A stretch of 64,000 nucleotides of DNA. Source: Novosphingobium sp. SG919 (GTDB lineage: Bacteria; Pseudomonadota; Alphaproteobacteria; Sphingomonadales; Sphingomonadaceae). The notes beneath the pieces are model-generated. The model saw only the letters and a program-made list of their open reading frames with translations, was not told the DNA's origin and made no database searches. The DNA is taken from NCBI RefSeq assembly GCF_012932495.1, contig NZ_JABCNG010000001.1:558001-622000 (forward strand), written 5' to 3'. Position 1 is the stretch's first letter; every line of letters starts with the position of its first letter. The position numbers and the translations under genes were made by a program. Positions 1 to 9,208 of the stretch are shown piece after piece.

Positions 1-3000
1 GTCAATGCCTGTTCGCCGCCCGAAAGCAGGGTCAGCGATTGCAACCGCTTGCCCGGCGGCTGGGCCATGATTTCCAACCCTGCTTCCAACGGGTCATCGC
101 TGTCCACCAGTGCCAGATGGGCTTCCCCGCCGCCGAACAGGCGGGTGAACAGGCGGCGGAAATGGCCATCCACCGCTTCGAACGCGGCGCGCAGGCGTTC
201 GCGGCCTTCGCGGTTGAGATTGCCGATAGAGCCGCGCAGGCGATTGACTGCTTCGGCCAGTTCCGCCTGCTCGGCCAGGCTTTCGGCCTGGCGCGCTTCG
301 GCCTGGGCCAATTCATCGGCGGCCACCAGGTTGACCGGGCCAATACGCTCGCGCTCGGCCACGAGGCGCTCGTGCGCGGCGCTTTCGGCACTCGCTTCGC
401 CCACGTCGGCGCCGGCAAAGGCAAAGCGTTCGGGCAGCAGTGGGGGCGGGCACTGAAAGCGCTCGCCGGAAATGCCGGCCATTTCCTGGCGGCGCTGGTC
501 TTCATGGGTGGCCTTGGTGCTGGCCGTGGCACGTGCTTCACGCGCAAGGGCGAGCGCTTCGTTGGCCTGGGCCAGGGCCGCATCGGCCGCCTTGCCTAAG
601 CTCTCGGCCTTGGCCAGCGCCGCCTCTGCCGCGGCGAGTTCGCGGGCAAGGCGGTCGCGGATCGTTTCGCCCTGTTCGATCTCGGCGATCAGGCCCGCGG
701 GCTTGGCCGCAGCGATCGTGCGTTCGGTGGCCAGCTCGTCTGCCCGGCCCGCCATCTGCGCCAGCCGCTTGGCGGCATCGCCAGCGCGGGCCTGCCAGTT
801 GCGGACGTCGGCCTTCATGCCACCCAGCCGCTCGTGTCCCACGGCAAGACCCTGTTCCAACGCGGCATGGGCGGCCATCGCCTGTTGCAGGCTGGCGCGC
901 GCGGTTTGGTGCGTGGCGCGAGCGGCATCGACCGTGGCGCGCCCGGCGGCCGGATCGGGCAGGGCAGCGTGGCGGGCCCGCGCGGCCTCCGCCTCGGCCT
1001 GCGCAGCCTGGATCTGCTGCGCCAGCGCGGTTTCCTGGCGGGTGAGATCGGCCGCGCGTGCCTCGCGCTGGGCGCGGGCAGCTTCGGCCTGGTCCAGCGC
1101 GCGCAGGGCGCTGCGCTCGGCTTCGGCAGCCTGGCCAATGGCGCGCTCCACCCCGCTCCATTCTGCCTGGACCTGGGCCAGCCCGTCGCGCGCGGCATCG
1201 TGGCTGGACTGTGCGTCCTGCACGGCCGCTTCCAGCGCGGGGCGGCGCGCTTCGAGTTCGGCAAGGCGGTTGTCCGCCTCCAGCGCGGCGGCCTCTGCCG
1301 CGCCTTCGCCACGCGCGACAAAGCCGTCCCAGCGGCGCAAGTGCCCGCCACGCGTGACCAGCCATTCGCCTGGGCCCAGCGGCTGGCCCTCGTCGGCATC
1401 TACCGCGCGCACCAGCGCCAGCCGGGCAGCCAGTTCGGGCGGATAGGTCGGCACATGGTGCAACAGCGCATCGGGCAGCGGTTCGGGCGCGTTGGCCCCG
1501 GTCCAGAAGCGCCCTTCGCCCGCTTGCGGGGCCGGGCCCAGTGGCGCCATGGCATCGCGGCCCAGCACGGCGGCCAGGGCGCGTTCCCAGCCTGGCGCCA
1601 CGCGGCAGCCCGAAAGCGCCGCCGGCCCGCGCCCACGTGCGGCTGCCGCCTTGGCGCGGGCGGCCTTGTCGCGGGCCAGGGCCTCGGCCTCGCGCGCCAC
1701 ACCCGCCAGTTCGGCCCGCGCCGTGGCCAGGGCATTGGCGGCAGCATCGCGTGCCTGGGTCAGGCTTTCGCGCGTTGCGGTCAATTCATCGCGGCGGGCA
1801 CGCTGGCTGGCGAGAGTGGCGGCCGCTTCCGTGCGCCGCCGTTCCGCCTCGGCCAAGGCCAGGGCGGGGTCGGGTTCGCCCGCCAGCGCTGCCTGCTGGG
1901 TGGCAAGGCGCTGCCCTTCGGCTTCAAGCCTGGCAAGGGCCGCCTGCGCGGCAGCCAGCGCGGCCTGGGCCACGCGCCAATCGGCTTCCACCCCGGCCTG
2001 TTCTGCTTGCGCCTGGGCCTGGGCCAATTCGGCAACGCGCGCGGCGCGCTCGGCATCGTCCAGCGCGGCGGCCAGCAGCGGCCGGCGCGCCTCGTCGGCC
2101 AAAAGCGTGGCTTGCGCGGCTGCCAGGTCGCTTTCCAGGCGGGACAGGGCCTGTGCCGCCTGCGCGGTAAGCTGGTCGGCTTGGGCGCGGTCTTCGGCAA
2201 TGGAGCGCAACTGCCGGTCGATGTCGGCCACGCGCTGCTCGGCCGCTTCCAACTGAGCGGAAAGGGCGGCCATGCGCTGCCCATGGGCAGAAGCGTCCTG
2301 GCGCCGGTCGAACAGTTCCTCGCGCGCGGCGGCAAGCGCCGTGGCGGCGCCGTGCTGCGCGCCCTGGGCGGTGACGGTGGCGGCCTGGGCGCCGGCCACG
2401 GCCGCTTCGGCGCGGGCGGCTTCGTCGCGCGCGGCTTGCGCGGCGGCGGCGGCATCGCGCCAGCGGGCAAAGACCAGCCGCGCTTCGGCCACGCGGATGC
2501 GCTCGGTCACGGCCTTGTAGCGTTCGGCCGAGCGGGCCTGGCGGCGCAGCGTGGCGATCTGCCCGTCCAGCCCGGCCATCAGGTCTTCCAGCCGGGCGAG
2601 GTTCGCCTCGGTCGCCCGTAGCTTCTGCTCGGCGTCGCGGCGGCGCACGTGGAGGCCGGCGATGCCCGCCGCCTCTTCCAGCATCATCCGCCGCTCGGCC
2701 GGCTTGGCGGCGATCACGGCGGCGATGCGCCCCTGGCTGACCAGCGCCGGGCTATGCGCACCGGTGGCGGCATCGGCAAAGATCAGGCCCACGTCCTTGG
2801 CGCGCACGTCGCGGCCGTTGACGCGATAGGCCGAACCGGCGCCGCGCTCGATCCGGCGCACCACTTCCAGTTCGCCGCCCCACTGGTCGTCCGCGTCGGT
2901 TTGGGCTGTCAGGGCCACTTCGGCAAAGGCGCGGGCCGGGCGGCTGGCGCTGCCGGCAAAGATCACGTCGTCCATCCCAGCGCCGCGCATGGCCTTGGCC

Positions 3001-3155
3001 GAAGCCTCGCCCATGACCCAGCGCAGCGCTTCGAGCAGGTTGGACTTGCCGCAGCCGTTGGGGCCGACCACGCCGGTCAGCCCCGGTTCGATGCGCAGTT
3101 CGGCCGGCTCGACGAAACTTTTGAAGCCGGCCAGTTTCAGCCGCTGGAAATGCAT
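1..3155 (-). CDS. smc: Chromosome segregation ATPase SMC (C-terminus cut by window edge)
   Basis: SMC is the core ATPase of the condensin-like complex that compacts and separates replicated chromosomes. About 1051 codons are visible, starting at the ATG read from 3155. The N-terminal head has the Walker A motif GPNGCGKSN at residues 31-39. Long Ala/Glu/Arg/Gln-rich coiled coils follow, with a compact central hinge of roughly 100 residues, which is usual for alphaproteobacterial SMC. The ABC signature LLSGGEQALTA lies right at the window edge, so only Walker B and the last few dozen residues are missing. It sits downstream of the dciA and dsbA-like genes on the same strand, a gene order I know from other Alphaproteobacteria. 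Identity is secure; only the extreme C-terminus is unseen. Confidence 0.97.
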   Translation of the reverse strand, partial: MHFQRLKLAGFKSFVEPAELRIEPGLTGVVGPNGCGKSNLLEALRWVMGEASAKAMRGAGMDDVIFAGSASRPARAFAEVALTAQTDADDQWGGELEVVRRIERGAGSAYRVNGRDVRAKDVGLIFADAATGAHSPALVSQGRIAAVIAAKPAERRMMLEEAAGIAGLHVRRRDAEQKLRATEANLARLEDLMAGLDGQIATLRRQARSAERYKAVTERIRVAEARLVFARWRDAAAAAQAARDEAARAEAAVAGAQAATVTAQGAQHGAATALAAAREELFDRRQDASAHGQRMAALSAQLEAAEQRVADIDRQLRSIAEDRAQADQLTAQAAQALSRLESDLAAAQATLLADEARRPLLAAALDDAERAARVAELAQAQAQAEQAGVEADWRVAQAALAAAQAALARLEAEGQRLATQQAALAGEPDPALALAEAERRRTEAAATLASQRARRDELTATRESLTQARDAAANALATARAELAGVAREAEALARDKAARAKAAAARGRGPAALSGCRVAPGWERALAAVLGRDAMAPLGPAPQAGEGRFWTGANAPEPLPDALLHHVPTYPPELAARLALVRAVDADEGQPLGPGEWLVTRGGHLRRWDGFVARGEGAAEAAALEADNRLAELEARRPALEAAVQDAQSSHDAARDGLAQVQAEWSGVERAIGQAAEAERSALRALDQAEAARAQREARAADLTRQETALAQQIQAAQAEAEAARARHAALPDPAAGRATVDAARATHQTARASLQQAMAAHAALEQGLAVGHERLGGMKADVRNWQARAGDAAKRLAQMAGRADELATERTIAAAKPAGLIAEIEQGETIRDRLARELAAAEAALAKAESLGKAADAALAQANEALALAREARATASTKATHEDQRRQEMAGISGERFQCPPPLLPERFAFAGADVGEASAESAAHERLVAERERIGPVNLVAADELAQAEARQAESLAEQAELAEAVNRLRGSIGNLNREGRERLRAAFEAVDGHFRRLFTRLFGGGEAHLALVDSDDPLEAGLEIMAQPPGKRLQSLTLLSGGEQAL

Positions 3156-3204
3156 TGCCCCCGGCCCCCCAATCCCTGCACGACCAGCCCCCGCCGGCGC
3201 AGGA

Positions 3205-3954
3205 TCAGCGCGCGCCGGCGCGCTGCAGGATCGGTTCCAGCTGTTCCCAGGTGGCCACGTCCACGTTCTTGCCATTGACGATGAACGTGGGCGTGCCGGT
3301 GATGGTGTACTTGTCACCCGCGGTCTGGGTGTCGCTGGCCAGCGCTTCGGCGGTCTTGCTGTTGGCAAGGCACGCGTTGGCCTGGTCGCGCGAAATGCCG
3401 CGCGCGCCGAAGAAATCGATCAGGCCGCCCTTGTCGGCCATCACGCCGAACATCTTGGCCGGCGGCAGGTTCATGCCCTGGATTTCCTTGGCAGCGGGCT
3501 GCAGCTTTTCAAAGATGTCCTTCTGGTTGGCATAGACCTGCTGTGTCAGCGCAAAGAAGCTTTCCGGCGCGCCGCAGTGGGTCAGCATGGCCATCGTGGT
3601 GTCGAACGGATCGCGCACGAAATTGCGGAATTCCAGGCTTACCCGGCCGCTGTTGACATAGGTGTCACGAAGCTTGGGAAAGCCCTTTTCCTCGAACTCG
3701 GCGCAGTGCGGGCAGGTGAGCGAGCCGAATTCGATCAGCTTGATCGGCGCATCGGGGTTGCCCATGACATAGCCGCCTTCGGTGGTCTTGCTGACCACGT
3801 CGCTCCACGCCTTGCCGGCGGGCGCGGCCACGGTGGGCAGGGCGGCGGCGGTTTCGGTCGAAGGGCCTGCTGCATCGTCCTTCTTGCTGCAGGCAGCAAG
3901 ACCCAGGGTGAGCGGCAGAGCCAGCAGCGCAAGGCGGGTATTGGCAAATTTCAT
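3205..3954 (-). CDS. DsbA-family thioredoxin-fold lipoprotein
   Basis: This 249-residue exported thiol-disulfide oxidoreductase has a thioredoxin-4/DsbA fold. The N-terminus is a lipoprotein signal with lipobox LAAC (Cys22), followed by a Pro/Ala linker and then the redox motif CPHC at residues 81-84. The cis-proline loop appears as GTPTF near residue 218. The acidic and aromatic context (LIEFGSLTCPHC) is typical of the alphaproteobacterial DsbA family that handles disulfides in the periplasm. Ser at +2 after the lipid-modified Cys favours outer-membrane sorting (inference). It is 50 bases from smc and next to a second, paralogous DsbA-like gene. No DsbB partner is seen in the window, so oxidase versus isomerase role is open. 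Confidence 0.9.
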   Translation of the reverse strand: MKFANTRLALLALPLTLGLAACSKKDDAAGPSTETAAALPTVAAPAGKAWSDVVSKTTEGGYVMGNPDAPIKLIEFGSLTCPHCAEFEEKGFPKLRDTYVNSGRVSLEFRNFVRDPFDTTMAMLTHCGAPESFFALTQQVYANQKDIFEKLQPAAKEIQGMNLPPAKMFGVMADKGGLIDFFGARGISRDQANACLANSKTAEALASDTQTAGDKYTITGTPTFIVNGKNVDVATWEQLEPILQRAGAR

Positions 3955-4000
3955 CGCGTGGGTTCCCGTGTGATGGGGCAGTGAACCGGTGGGTGGCCGA

Positions 4001-4741
4001 TCAGTTCATGCGGGCTTCGAGCTGCGGCTTGAGCGCGGCCCAGCTGGCCGTGCCGGCCAGCGGCAAACCATTGATCATGAAGGCAGGCGTGCCTTCGACA
4101 TAGTCCTTGTCGGCCGCTTCCTTGGTGCCGGCGGCCAGGCGATTGGCCAGGGCTTCGTCAGCCAGGCAACGATCGGCGGCGATGCGGCTCACCCCGCGCG
4201 AAGCCATCATGTCATAGAACTTGAAATCGCTGGCAATGGCGCGGGTGCGGCTGGCCAGCGGGCCGGTGATCCAGCGCTGGCGCTGGGCCTGGCTGGCGGT
4301 CATTTCCAGGCCGATCCAGTCTTCCTGACGCGTCAGGAACATGAGGTGCGTCTGCCAGAACTGGGCCGGCGCCACGCAATGGGTCAGCAGGGCCACCGTC
4401 AGGTCGATCGGGTCGCGCACGAAGTTGCGCACTTCGATCGAACCTTTGCCGGGCGCGATGAAGCCCAGGCGCAGCTGGCCATCGGCTTCCTGGGTGAAAT
4501 GGGCGCAGTGCGGGCAGGTATAGCTGATGTATTCCACCAGCTTGACCGGGGCATTGGGATTGCCCAGCACGAAGCTGTCACGTGGCGTGCGCACCACGGT
4601 CTGGTTCCAGTTGCGGCCGGCCGGGGCGGCCGGCGCCTTTTTCGGCGGGGCAGCCAGGGCCGGGTTCGTGGCGAACATGCCAAGGGCAGCGGCAAGCGAA
4701 AGGGCCAGCGCCCTGGCAGCGGAACGAAGTTTGATGGTCAC
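4001..4741 (-). CDS. DsbA-family thioredoxin-fold protein, periplasmic
   Basis: A 246-residue paralogue of the neighbouring DsbA-like lipoprotein. Here the N-terminus is a cleavable signal peptide (hydrophobic stretch to about residue 30, ending PALA/AP) with no lipobox. The active site is CPHC at residues 76-79, and the cis-Pro loop reads EGTPAF. The two proteins share the block N-P-(N/D)-A-P-(V/I)-K-L and the block V-R-N-F-V-R-D-P, so they look like an old tandem duplication with different localisation. The start overlaps the stop of dciA by four bases (ATGA), which implies translational coupling. Role: periplasmic disulfide formation; substrates unknown. Confidence 0.9.
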   Translation of the reverse strand: MTIKLRSAARALALSLAAALGMFATNPALAAPPKKAPAAPAGRNWNQTVVRTPRDSFVLGNPNAPVKLVEYISYTCPHCAHFTQEADGQLRLGFIAPGKGSIEVRNFVRDPIDLTVALLTHCVAPAQFWQTHLMFLTRQEDWIGLEMTASQAQRQRWITGPLASRTRAIASDFKFYDMMASRGVSRIAADRCLADEALANRLAAGTKEAADKDYVEGTPAFMINGLPLAGTASWAALKPQLEARMN

Positions 4742-5349
4742 TTCCGATTGTCCCTGTTGTCCGTGTCTTGTCTGGCGCTGGCTTCACCCAGAGAGCGGGC
4801 CAGCGATTCGAGCACCGCGCGCAATTCCGGATCGCCGATGGCGCGCAGGCTGTCACCCAAGTCCATCGGTACCGGCTTGAGTGAGGGCGGCGCCAGCGGC
4901 GCAGGGCCTGTCGGGCGCGGCGCCTGAACCACGCCTTGACGCAGTTTCACCTTGGCCACGGCACGATAGCCGAAGAAGCGGTTCACCCGCTCCATGATCT
5001 CGGGCACGACGTGCTGGATCAGCGGGGCATGGGCCGGCGTCACCACCAGTTGCAGGATGCCGTCCGACTTTTCGCCCGGCGCAAAACGGATCGATTCGGG
5101 CATGCAGTGGCGGGCATGCGCGGTACCGACGATTTCGGGCCAGCGGGTGACGACCGAGCTTTGCACGAAGCCGAAGCGGCGGAATGCGGTACGCCCGATG
5201 GCGGGCATCAGGTCGGCAATCTGGCGCGCATCGCCGCCGCGCTTGCGCTCGAACGCCTTGGGCGCAGGCTTGCTGGCTGCGGCCTTGGGGGCGGCCTTTC
5301 GGGCAGGACGTGATTTTGGCGGATCGCTTTCCATCTTGGCGCCTGCCAT
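4738..5349 (-). CDS. dciA: DciA-like (DUF721) protein, probable DnaB helicase loader
   Basis: 203 residues with a basic, Ala/Lys-rich N-terminal tail, then a DUF721 core (about residues 45-130: IGRTAFRRFGF..S.V...WPEIVG, followed by ILQLVVTPAHAPLIQHVVPEI). DUF721 proteins of the DciA type load or recruit the replicative helicase in bacteria that lack DnaC or DnaI. An alternative start at 5334 (MESDPP) is equally plausible. It is divergent from mutY with only 14 bases between start codons, so the promoters must overlap the genes or be shared. The downstream end overlaps the DsbA-like gene. Family assignment is from the recognisable DUF721 pattern; the helicase role is from family knowledge. 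Confidence 0.85.
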   Translation of the reverse strand: MAGAKMESDPPKSRPARKAAPKAAASKPAPKAFERKRGGDARQIADLMPAIGRTAFRRFGFVQSSVVTRWPEIVGTAHARHCMPESIRFAPGEKSDGILQLVVTPAHAPLIQHVVPEIMERVNRFFGYRAVAKVKLRQGVVQAPRPTGPAPLAPPSLKPVPMDLGDSLRAIGDPELRAVLESLARSLGEASARQDTDNRDNRK

Positions 5350-5363
5350 GCCATAGCGGCGCC

Positions 5364-6464
5364 ATGCAAGCCAGTGGCCATCCTGACGATTTCCCCGCCC
5401 GCAACACGGAAACCGGCGATGGCGTGGCGCCTGCGCTACTGGGCTGGTACGATGCCAATGCCCGGCGCCTGCCCTGGCGCAGCCATCCCGGAACGCCCGC
5501 GCCCGATCCCTATCGGGTGTGGCTGTCCGAAGTGATGCTGCAACAAACCACGGTGGCCGCGGTTGGCCCTTATTTCGAGAAATTCACTCGCACCTGGCCC
5601 ACGGTGCACGATCTGGCCGCGGCAGACGACGCGACGGTCATGGCTGCCTGGGCGGGGCTTGGCTATTATGCCCGTGCGCGCAATCTGCTGGCCTGCGCCC
5701 GGGCCGTGGCGCGACTGGGCGCCTTTCCCGATAGCGAAGAGGGATTGCGCGCCTTGCCGGGGCTGGGGGCCTATACCGCCGCAGCAGTGGCCGCGATCGC
5801 GTTCGATCGGCGGGCCGTGGTGGTCGATGCCAATGTGGAGCGCGTGGTGGCCCGGCTCTTTGCCATCGATACGCCGCTGCCCGCTGCACGCCCGGCGATT
5901 CGCGCCGCCACCGACACGATCACGCCCGCTGCCCGTGCCGGCGATTTTGCCCAGGCGATGATGGACCTTGGCGCCACGATCTGCACCGTGAAGGCGCCGC
6001 GCTGCCTGCTGTGCCCCTTGCGTGGCGCGTGCCGCGCCGAGCGCGAGGGCCGGGCCGAAACGCTGCCGGTCAAGGCGGCCAAGAAAGCCAAGCCGCAGCG
6101 CCAGGGCCGCGCGTTCTGGATCGAACGGACCGGCCCGGACGGCGCGGCACAAGTGCTGGTCGTGACGCGGCCGGACAAGGGCATGCTGGGCGGCATGCGC
6201 GCACTGCCCGACGATGGCTGGAGCGCGCGGGCCGATGGCCATGGCCAGCCGCCGCAGGATGGCACGTGGCGATCGGCGGGGGTGGTGCGCCACGGTTTCA
6301 CCCATTTCGATCTCGATCTGCAATTGATGGTGGGCGAAGGCGGTTCTGCCGCTAATATCCCCGGCGCTCATTGGTGGCCCCGCGCCGACATGGAAAATGC
6401 CGGGTTGCCAACGGTTTTTGCCAAGGCGGCGCGGCTGGCGCTGGCCGGTGCGCAAGAGGTTTGA
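5364..6464 (+). CDS. mutY: A/G-specific adenine DNA glycosylase MutY
   Basis: 366 residues. MutY removes adenine mispaired with 8-oxoguanine. The helix-hairpin-helix is LPGLGAYTAAA (residues 131-141), the catalytic Glu lies in LSEVMLQQT (E56), and the catalytic Asp in VVVDANVERV (D155). The 4Fe-4S loop C-x6-C-x2-C-x5-C follows (CTVKAPRC..C.....C), and a C-terminal NUDIX-like 8-oxoG recognition domain occupies roughly residues 240-366. The ATG at 5364 is chosen because the longer upstream frame would run through the divergent dciA. Position next to dciA and smc matches other Alphaproteobacteria. Confidence 0.97.
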   Translation: MQASGHPDDFPARNTETGDGVAPALLGWYDANARRLPWRSHPGTPAPDPYRVWLSEVMLQQTTVAAVGPYFEKFTRTWPTVHDLAAADDATVMAAWAGLGYYARARNLLACARAVARLGAFPDSEEGLRALPGLGAYTAAAVAAIAFDRRAVVVDANVERVVARLFAIDTPLPAARPAIRAATDTITPAARAGDFAQAMMDLGATICTVKAPRCLLCPLRGACRAEREGRAETLPVKAAKKAKPQRQGRAFWIERTGPDGAAQVLVVTRPDKGMLGGMRALPDDGWSARADGHGQPPQDGTWRSAGVVRHGFTHFDLDLQLMVGEGGSAANIPGAHWWPRADMENAGLPTVFAKAARLALAGAQEV

Positions 6465-6482
6465 AGAAAGGGTTTGCTCGCG

Positions 6483-7823
6483 ATGCACGATGGCCAGATG
6501 CACGATGGAATGACACTTCCGCGAACCCCGGCGCTCAGCCGCCGCGCTCTGTTGGGCGGGGCAGGCATGCTGGGCGGCGGCCTGCTGCTGCGGCGCTGGG
6601 CCCATGCCGCGCCCACCGATCCGCGCTTGCCCGCCCTGTCTGCCTTGCTTGATAACTACGTCGGCTCTGGCAAGCTCGTGGGTGCCGTGGCCACGCTGGG
6701 CTGGGGGCAGGGCGCCCCCGAAGTGGTGGCGCGGGGCGTGGGCACGCGCGGTGATGCACGCGCCCTGGATGAAAACAGCCTGTTCCGCGTCTATTCGATG
6801 ACCAAGCCGATCACCGGCATGGCCGCGATGATGCTGATCGACGAGGGCAAGCTCAAGCTTGACCAACCGATTGCCGATTTCCTGCCGGGCTTTGCGCACA
6901 TGAATGTGCTGGTCGATCCGGCTGGCCCGGTGGACAAGGTGGTGCCGGCCACGGCGCCGATCACCGTGCGCAACCTGCTGACCCACACGGCTGGCCTGGG
7001 CTATACCATCGTGCAGACCGGCCCGATCCGCGAGGCTTATGCCGCAGCGGGCATCACCCCCTATGCCGTGAGCCGCGTGCCCGTGCCCGGCTTTGGCGAA
7101 TCGCATCCCGCACCCAGCCTGGCCGCCTTTGCCGACAATCTCGCCAAGCTGCCGCTGGTATATCAACCCGGCACGCGCTGGTCCTATTCGGTCGGCCTCG
7201 ATCTGATGGGGCGGATCATCGAGCTGGCCTCGGGCCAGGATTTTGCTTCGTTTCTGCAAGCGCGGCTGTTCGATCCGCTGGGCATGGCCAGCACCGGCTT
7301 CCGCCTGGCGCAGGCCGACGTGGCGCGGTTCACCACCAATTATGCCGTCGCCAACGGCCGCCTGCTGCCGATCGATGTGGCCGCCAACTCGGTCTATCTC
7401 GATCCGCCGGCTTTCCCCTTTGGCGGGGCCGGGATGATCAGTAGCCCACGCGATTATGACCGCTTCCTGGCCATGTTGCTGGGCGGCGGGGTCTTTGCCG
7501 GCAAGCGGGTGATGAGCCAGCGCGCGGTGGACCTGGGCACCAGCAACCTGCTGCCGGCCACCGCCAGCACGGCGGGCACCTGGATTGCCGGGCATGGTTT
7601 CGGGGCCGGCGGCCGCGTGGGGCTGGGCGAATCGGCCGGCACTTATGGCTGGTCGGGCGCGGCCGGCACGATCGCGTTCATCAGCAAGGTGGGCGGGGTG
7701 CGCGCCGGGTTCTTCACCCAATACATGCCCAGCACCGCCTATCCGTTCAGCGATGCCTTTCCCCAGGCCGTGCGCAGCGACGTGCGCGCGCGGCTGCTCG
7801 CCCAACACAAGGTTGCCGCATGA
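6483..7823 (+). CDS. Tat-exported serine hydrolase, beta-lactamase/EstB family
   Basis: About 446 residues. The N-terminus carries a twin-arginine motif (LSRRALLGG) and a glycine/leucine-rich hydrophobic segment ending in AHA, so export by Tat is likely. The nucleophile motif SxxK is SMTK (about residue 105) and the second motif is YSVG (Tyr-Ser-Val in place of YxN), as in class C beta-lactamase-like esterases and carboxypeptidases. HGFGAGG and SGAAG lie near the C-terminus where the third motif is expected. Possible starts are TTG 6474, ATG 6483, ATG 6498 and ATG 6510; 6483 follows a GAAAGGG at about 10 bases. Substrate is unknown. It overlaps nudC by four bases. Confidence 0.85.
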   Translation: MHDGQMHDGMTLPRTPALSRRALLGGAGMLGGGLLLRRWAHAAPTDPRLPALSALLDNYVGSGKLVGAVATLGWGQGAPEVVARGVGTRGDARALDENSLFRVYSMTKPITGMAAMMLIDEGKLKLDQPIADFLPGFAHMNVLVDPAGPVDKVVPATAPITVRNLLTHTAGLGYTIVQTGPIREAYAAAGITPYAVSRVPVPGFGESHPAPSLAAFADNLAKLPLVYQPGTRWSYSVGLDLMGRIIELASGQDFASFLQARLFDPLGMASTGFRLAQADVARFTTNYAVANGRLLPIDVAANSVYLDPPAFPFGGAGMISSPRDYDRFLAMLLGGGVFAGKRVMSQRAVDLGTSNLLPATASTAGTWIAGHGFGAGGRVGLGESAGTYGWSGAAGTIAFISKVGGVRAGFFTQYMPSTAYPFSDAFPQAVRSDVRARLLAQHKVAA

Positions 7824-8749
7824 CCGATACTGCCACGCTGACCGCCGGCTTGCACAAGGCCTTGCCGCCGATTGCCTATGCCGGCAATCCGCTCGACCGG
7901 GCCGATGCCGTGCGCACCGATCCGGCGCGGCTGGCGGCGGTGCAGGCCGCGGCCGGGGCGCGCCTGCTGGTGCTCGATGGCCTGTCACCCGAATTTTCGG
8001 CCGAGGGCGGGCTGGTCTGGGCGCCGCTTGCGGCCGCGCCAGAGGGGGCCGATCTCGTGTTCCTGGGCCTTGATCCGCAGGGCCACGGCTGCTTTGCCGC
8101 GGTCGCGCCTGCCCTGGGCGGCAGCACGGCGCCCGCCGCGCCAAACTTGCGCGCCATGCTCGATGCCATGCCGGCAGCAGACCTGGCGATCTATGGCGGC
8201 GCGCGCAGCCTGGTCGATTGGCATGCCCGCCACCGCTTTTGCGCGCGCTGCGGCCATGCCACGCGCGCGGCCAAGGGCGGGTGGCAGCGATCTTGCGCCA
8301 ATGCCGCATGCGGGGCGGAGCATTTTCCGCGTGTCGATCCGGTCACGATCATGCTGGTCGAACACGATGGTCGGCTTCTGCTGGGGCGCCAGCCGCGCTT
8401 CCCCGCCGGGCGCTATTCCGCGCTGGCCGGGTTCGTGGAACCGGGGGAAACCGTGGAAGAGGCTGTCGCCCGCGAGGTGCTGGAAGAAGCAGGCGTGCGC
8501 GTGCGCGACGTGCGCTATGTCGCCAGCCAGCCCTGGCCCTATCCCTCGTCGCTGATGATCGCCTGCCACGCCCTGGCCGACGATCCGGCGATCGCGATCG
8601 ACCATGCCGAACTGGAAGACGCGCGCTGGTTCACCCGCGCCGAAGTGACCGCCGCGCTGGAAGGCCGGCCCGATGCCCCGTTCGGGGCGCCCACGCATAC
8701 GGCGGTGGCGCGGCACCTGCTGGAATGGTGGATGGTGGCGCGGGGATAG
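7820..8749 (+). CDS. nudC: NADH pyrophosphatase / RNA-decapping Nudix hydrolase NudC
   Basis: 309 residues. NudC cleaves NAD(H) to NMN(H) and AMP, and also removes NAD caps from RNA. The N-terminal domain is degenerate, followed by a zinc ribbon (CARCGH ... CANAAC) near residues 140-170. Then comes the Nudix box GFVEPGETVEEA..REVLEEAGV, and the NudC-specific signature SQPWPYPSS about 18 residues after it. That signature separates it from generic Nudix proteins. Start ATG overlaps the stop of the upstream serine hydrolase (ATGA), implying one transcript. Confidence 0.96.
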   Translation: MTDTATLTAGLHKALPPIAYAGNPLDRADAVRTDPARLAAVQAAAGARLLVLDGLSPEFSAEGGLVWAPLAAAPEGADLVFLGLDPQGHGCFAAVAPALGGSTAPAAPNLRAMLDAMPAADLAIYGGARSLVDWHARHRFCARCGHATRAAKGGWQRSCANAACGAEHFPRVDPVTIMLVEHDGRLLLGRQPRFPAGRYSALAGFVEPGETVEEAVAREVLEEAGVRVRDVRYVASQPWPYPSSLMIACHALADDPAIAIDHAELEDARWFTRAEVTAALEGRPDAPFGAPTHTAVARHLLEWWMVARG

Positions 8750-8779
8750 GTTGCGTCAGGCATCGCAAGCAACCCCGCT

Positions 8780-9187
8780 TCAAACCAGCCCCAGCTTGGC
8801 CAATTCCCCGGCAATCTCCGCTGGCAAGACATCGCCCGCCTCGCCATCGCCCAGATCGGCCGGCGCATCGCCTGGTTCCAGATAGCGCCAGCCCTGGTGG
8901 GCGCGGCGCGGCTTGGGCACCACGTCGATCAGGCGGGTGGACACCAGGATGTTGGTGCGGCCGCCTTCGGCCTCTTCAAAGCCCAGGATCTCGCTGCGGG
9001 CGACGAGCTGATGCTTCAAGATCCAATAGAGCGAGCCGCCGATCATCTCGGCATGGCGGCGCGGGCAATTGCGCGTGGTCAGGCGCGCCACGCCATCGGC
9101 ACCGTGCCGCCGCCCGGCGGAAAACCATTCGTGGACTTCGGCCAGCGACTGGGCGCCATAGGCCACCTTGGTCATGTGCAAGGGCAT
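8780..9187 (-). CDS. DUF1489 family protein
   Basis: 135 residues, matching the pattern of the alphaproteobacterial DUF1489 family: an N-terminal MPLHMTKVAYG, then TRNCPRRHAEMIGGSLYWI, and V.KPRRAHQGWRYLE. The Arg/Trp-rich central block suggests a nucleic-acid or nucleotide-binding role, but no function is established. It lies just downstream of mgtE on the same strand (21 bases apart), so it is probably co-transcribed. It is convergent with nudC. Confidence 0.8.
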   Translation of the reverse strand: MPLHMTKVAYGAQSLAEVHEWFSAGRRHGADGVARLTTRNCPRRHAEMIGGSLYWILKHQLVARSEILGFEEAEGGRTNILVSTRLIDVVPKPRRAHQGWRYLEPGDAPADLGDGEAGDVLPAEIAGELAKLGLV

Positions 9188-9208
9188 TTGCAGGTCTTCC
9201 GATCGGTA

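Noticed and set aside
1-3155. Unusually short SMC hinge as a sign of deletion
   Set aside because: A compact hinge with the WRWDGFVA-like block (LRRWDGFVARG) is typical of alphaproteobacterial SMC.
5436-8309. A 957-codon minus-strand open frame
   Set aside because: Antisense of mutY, the serine hydrolase and nudC, all of which have clear catalytic motifs.
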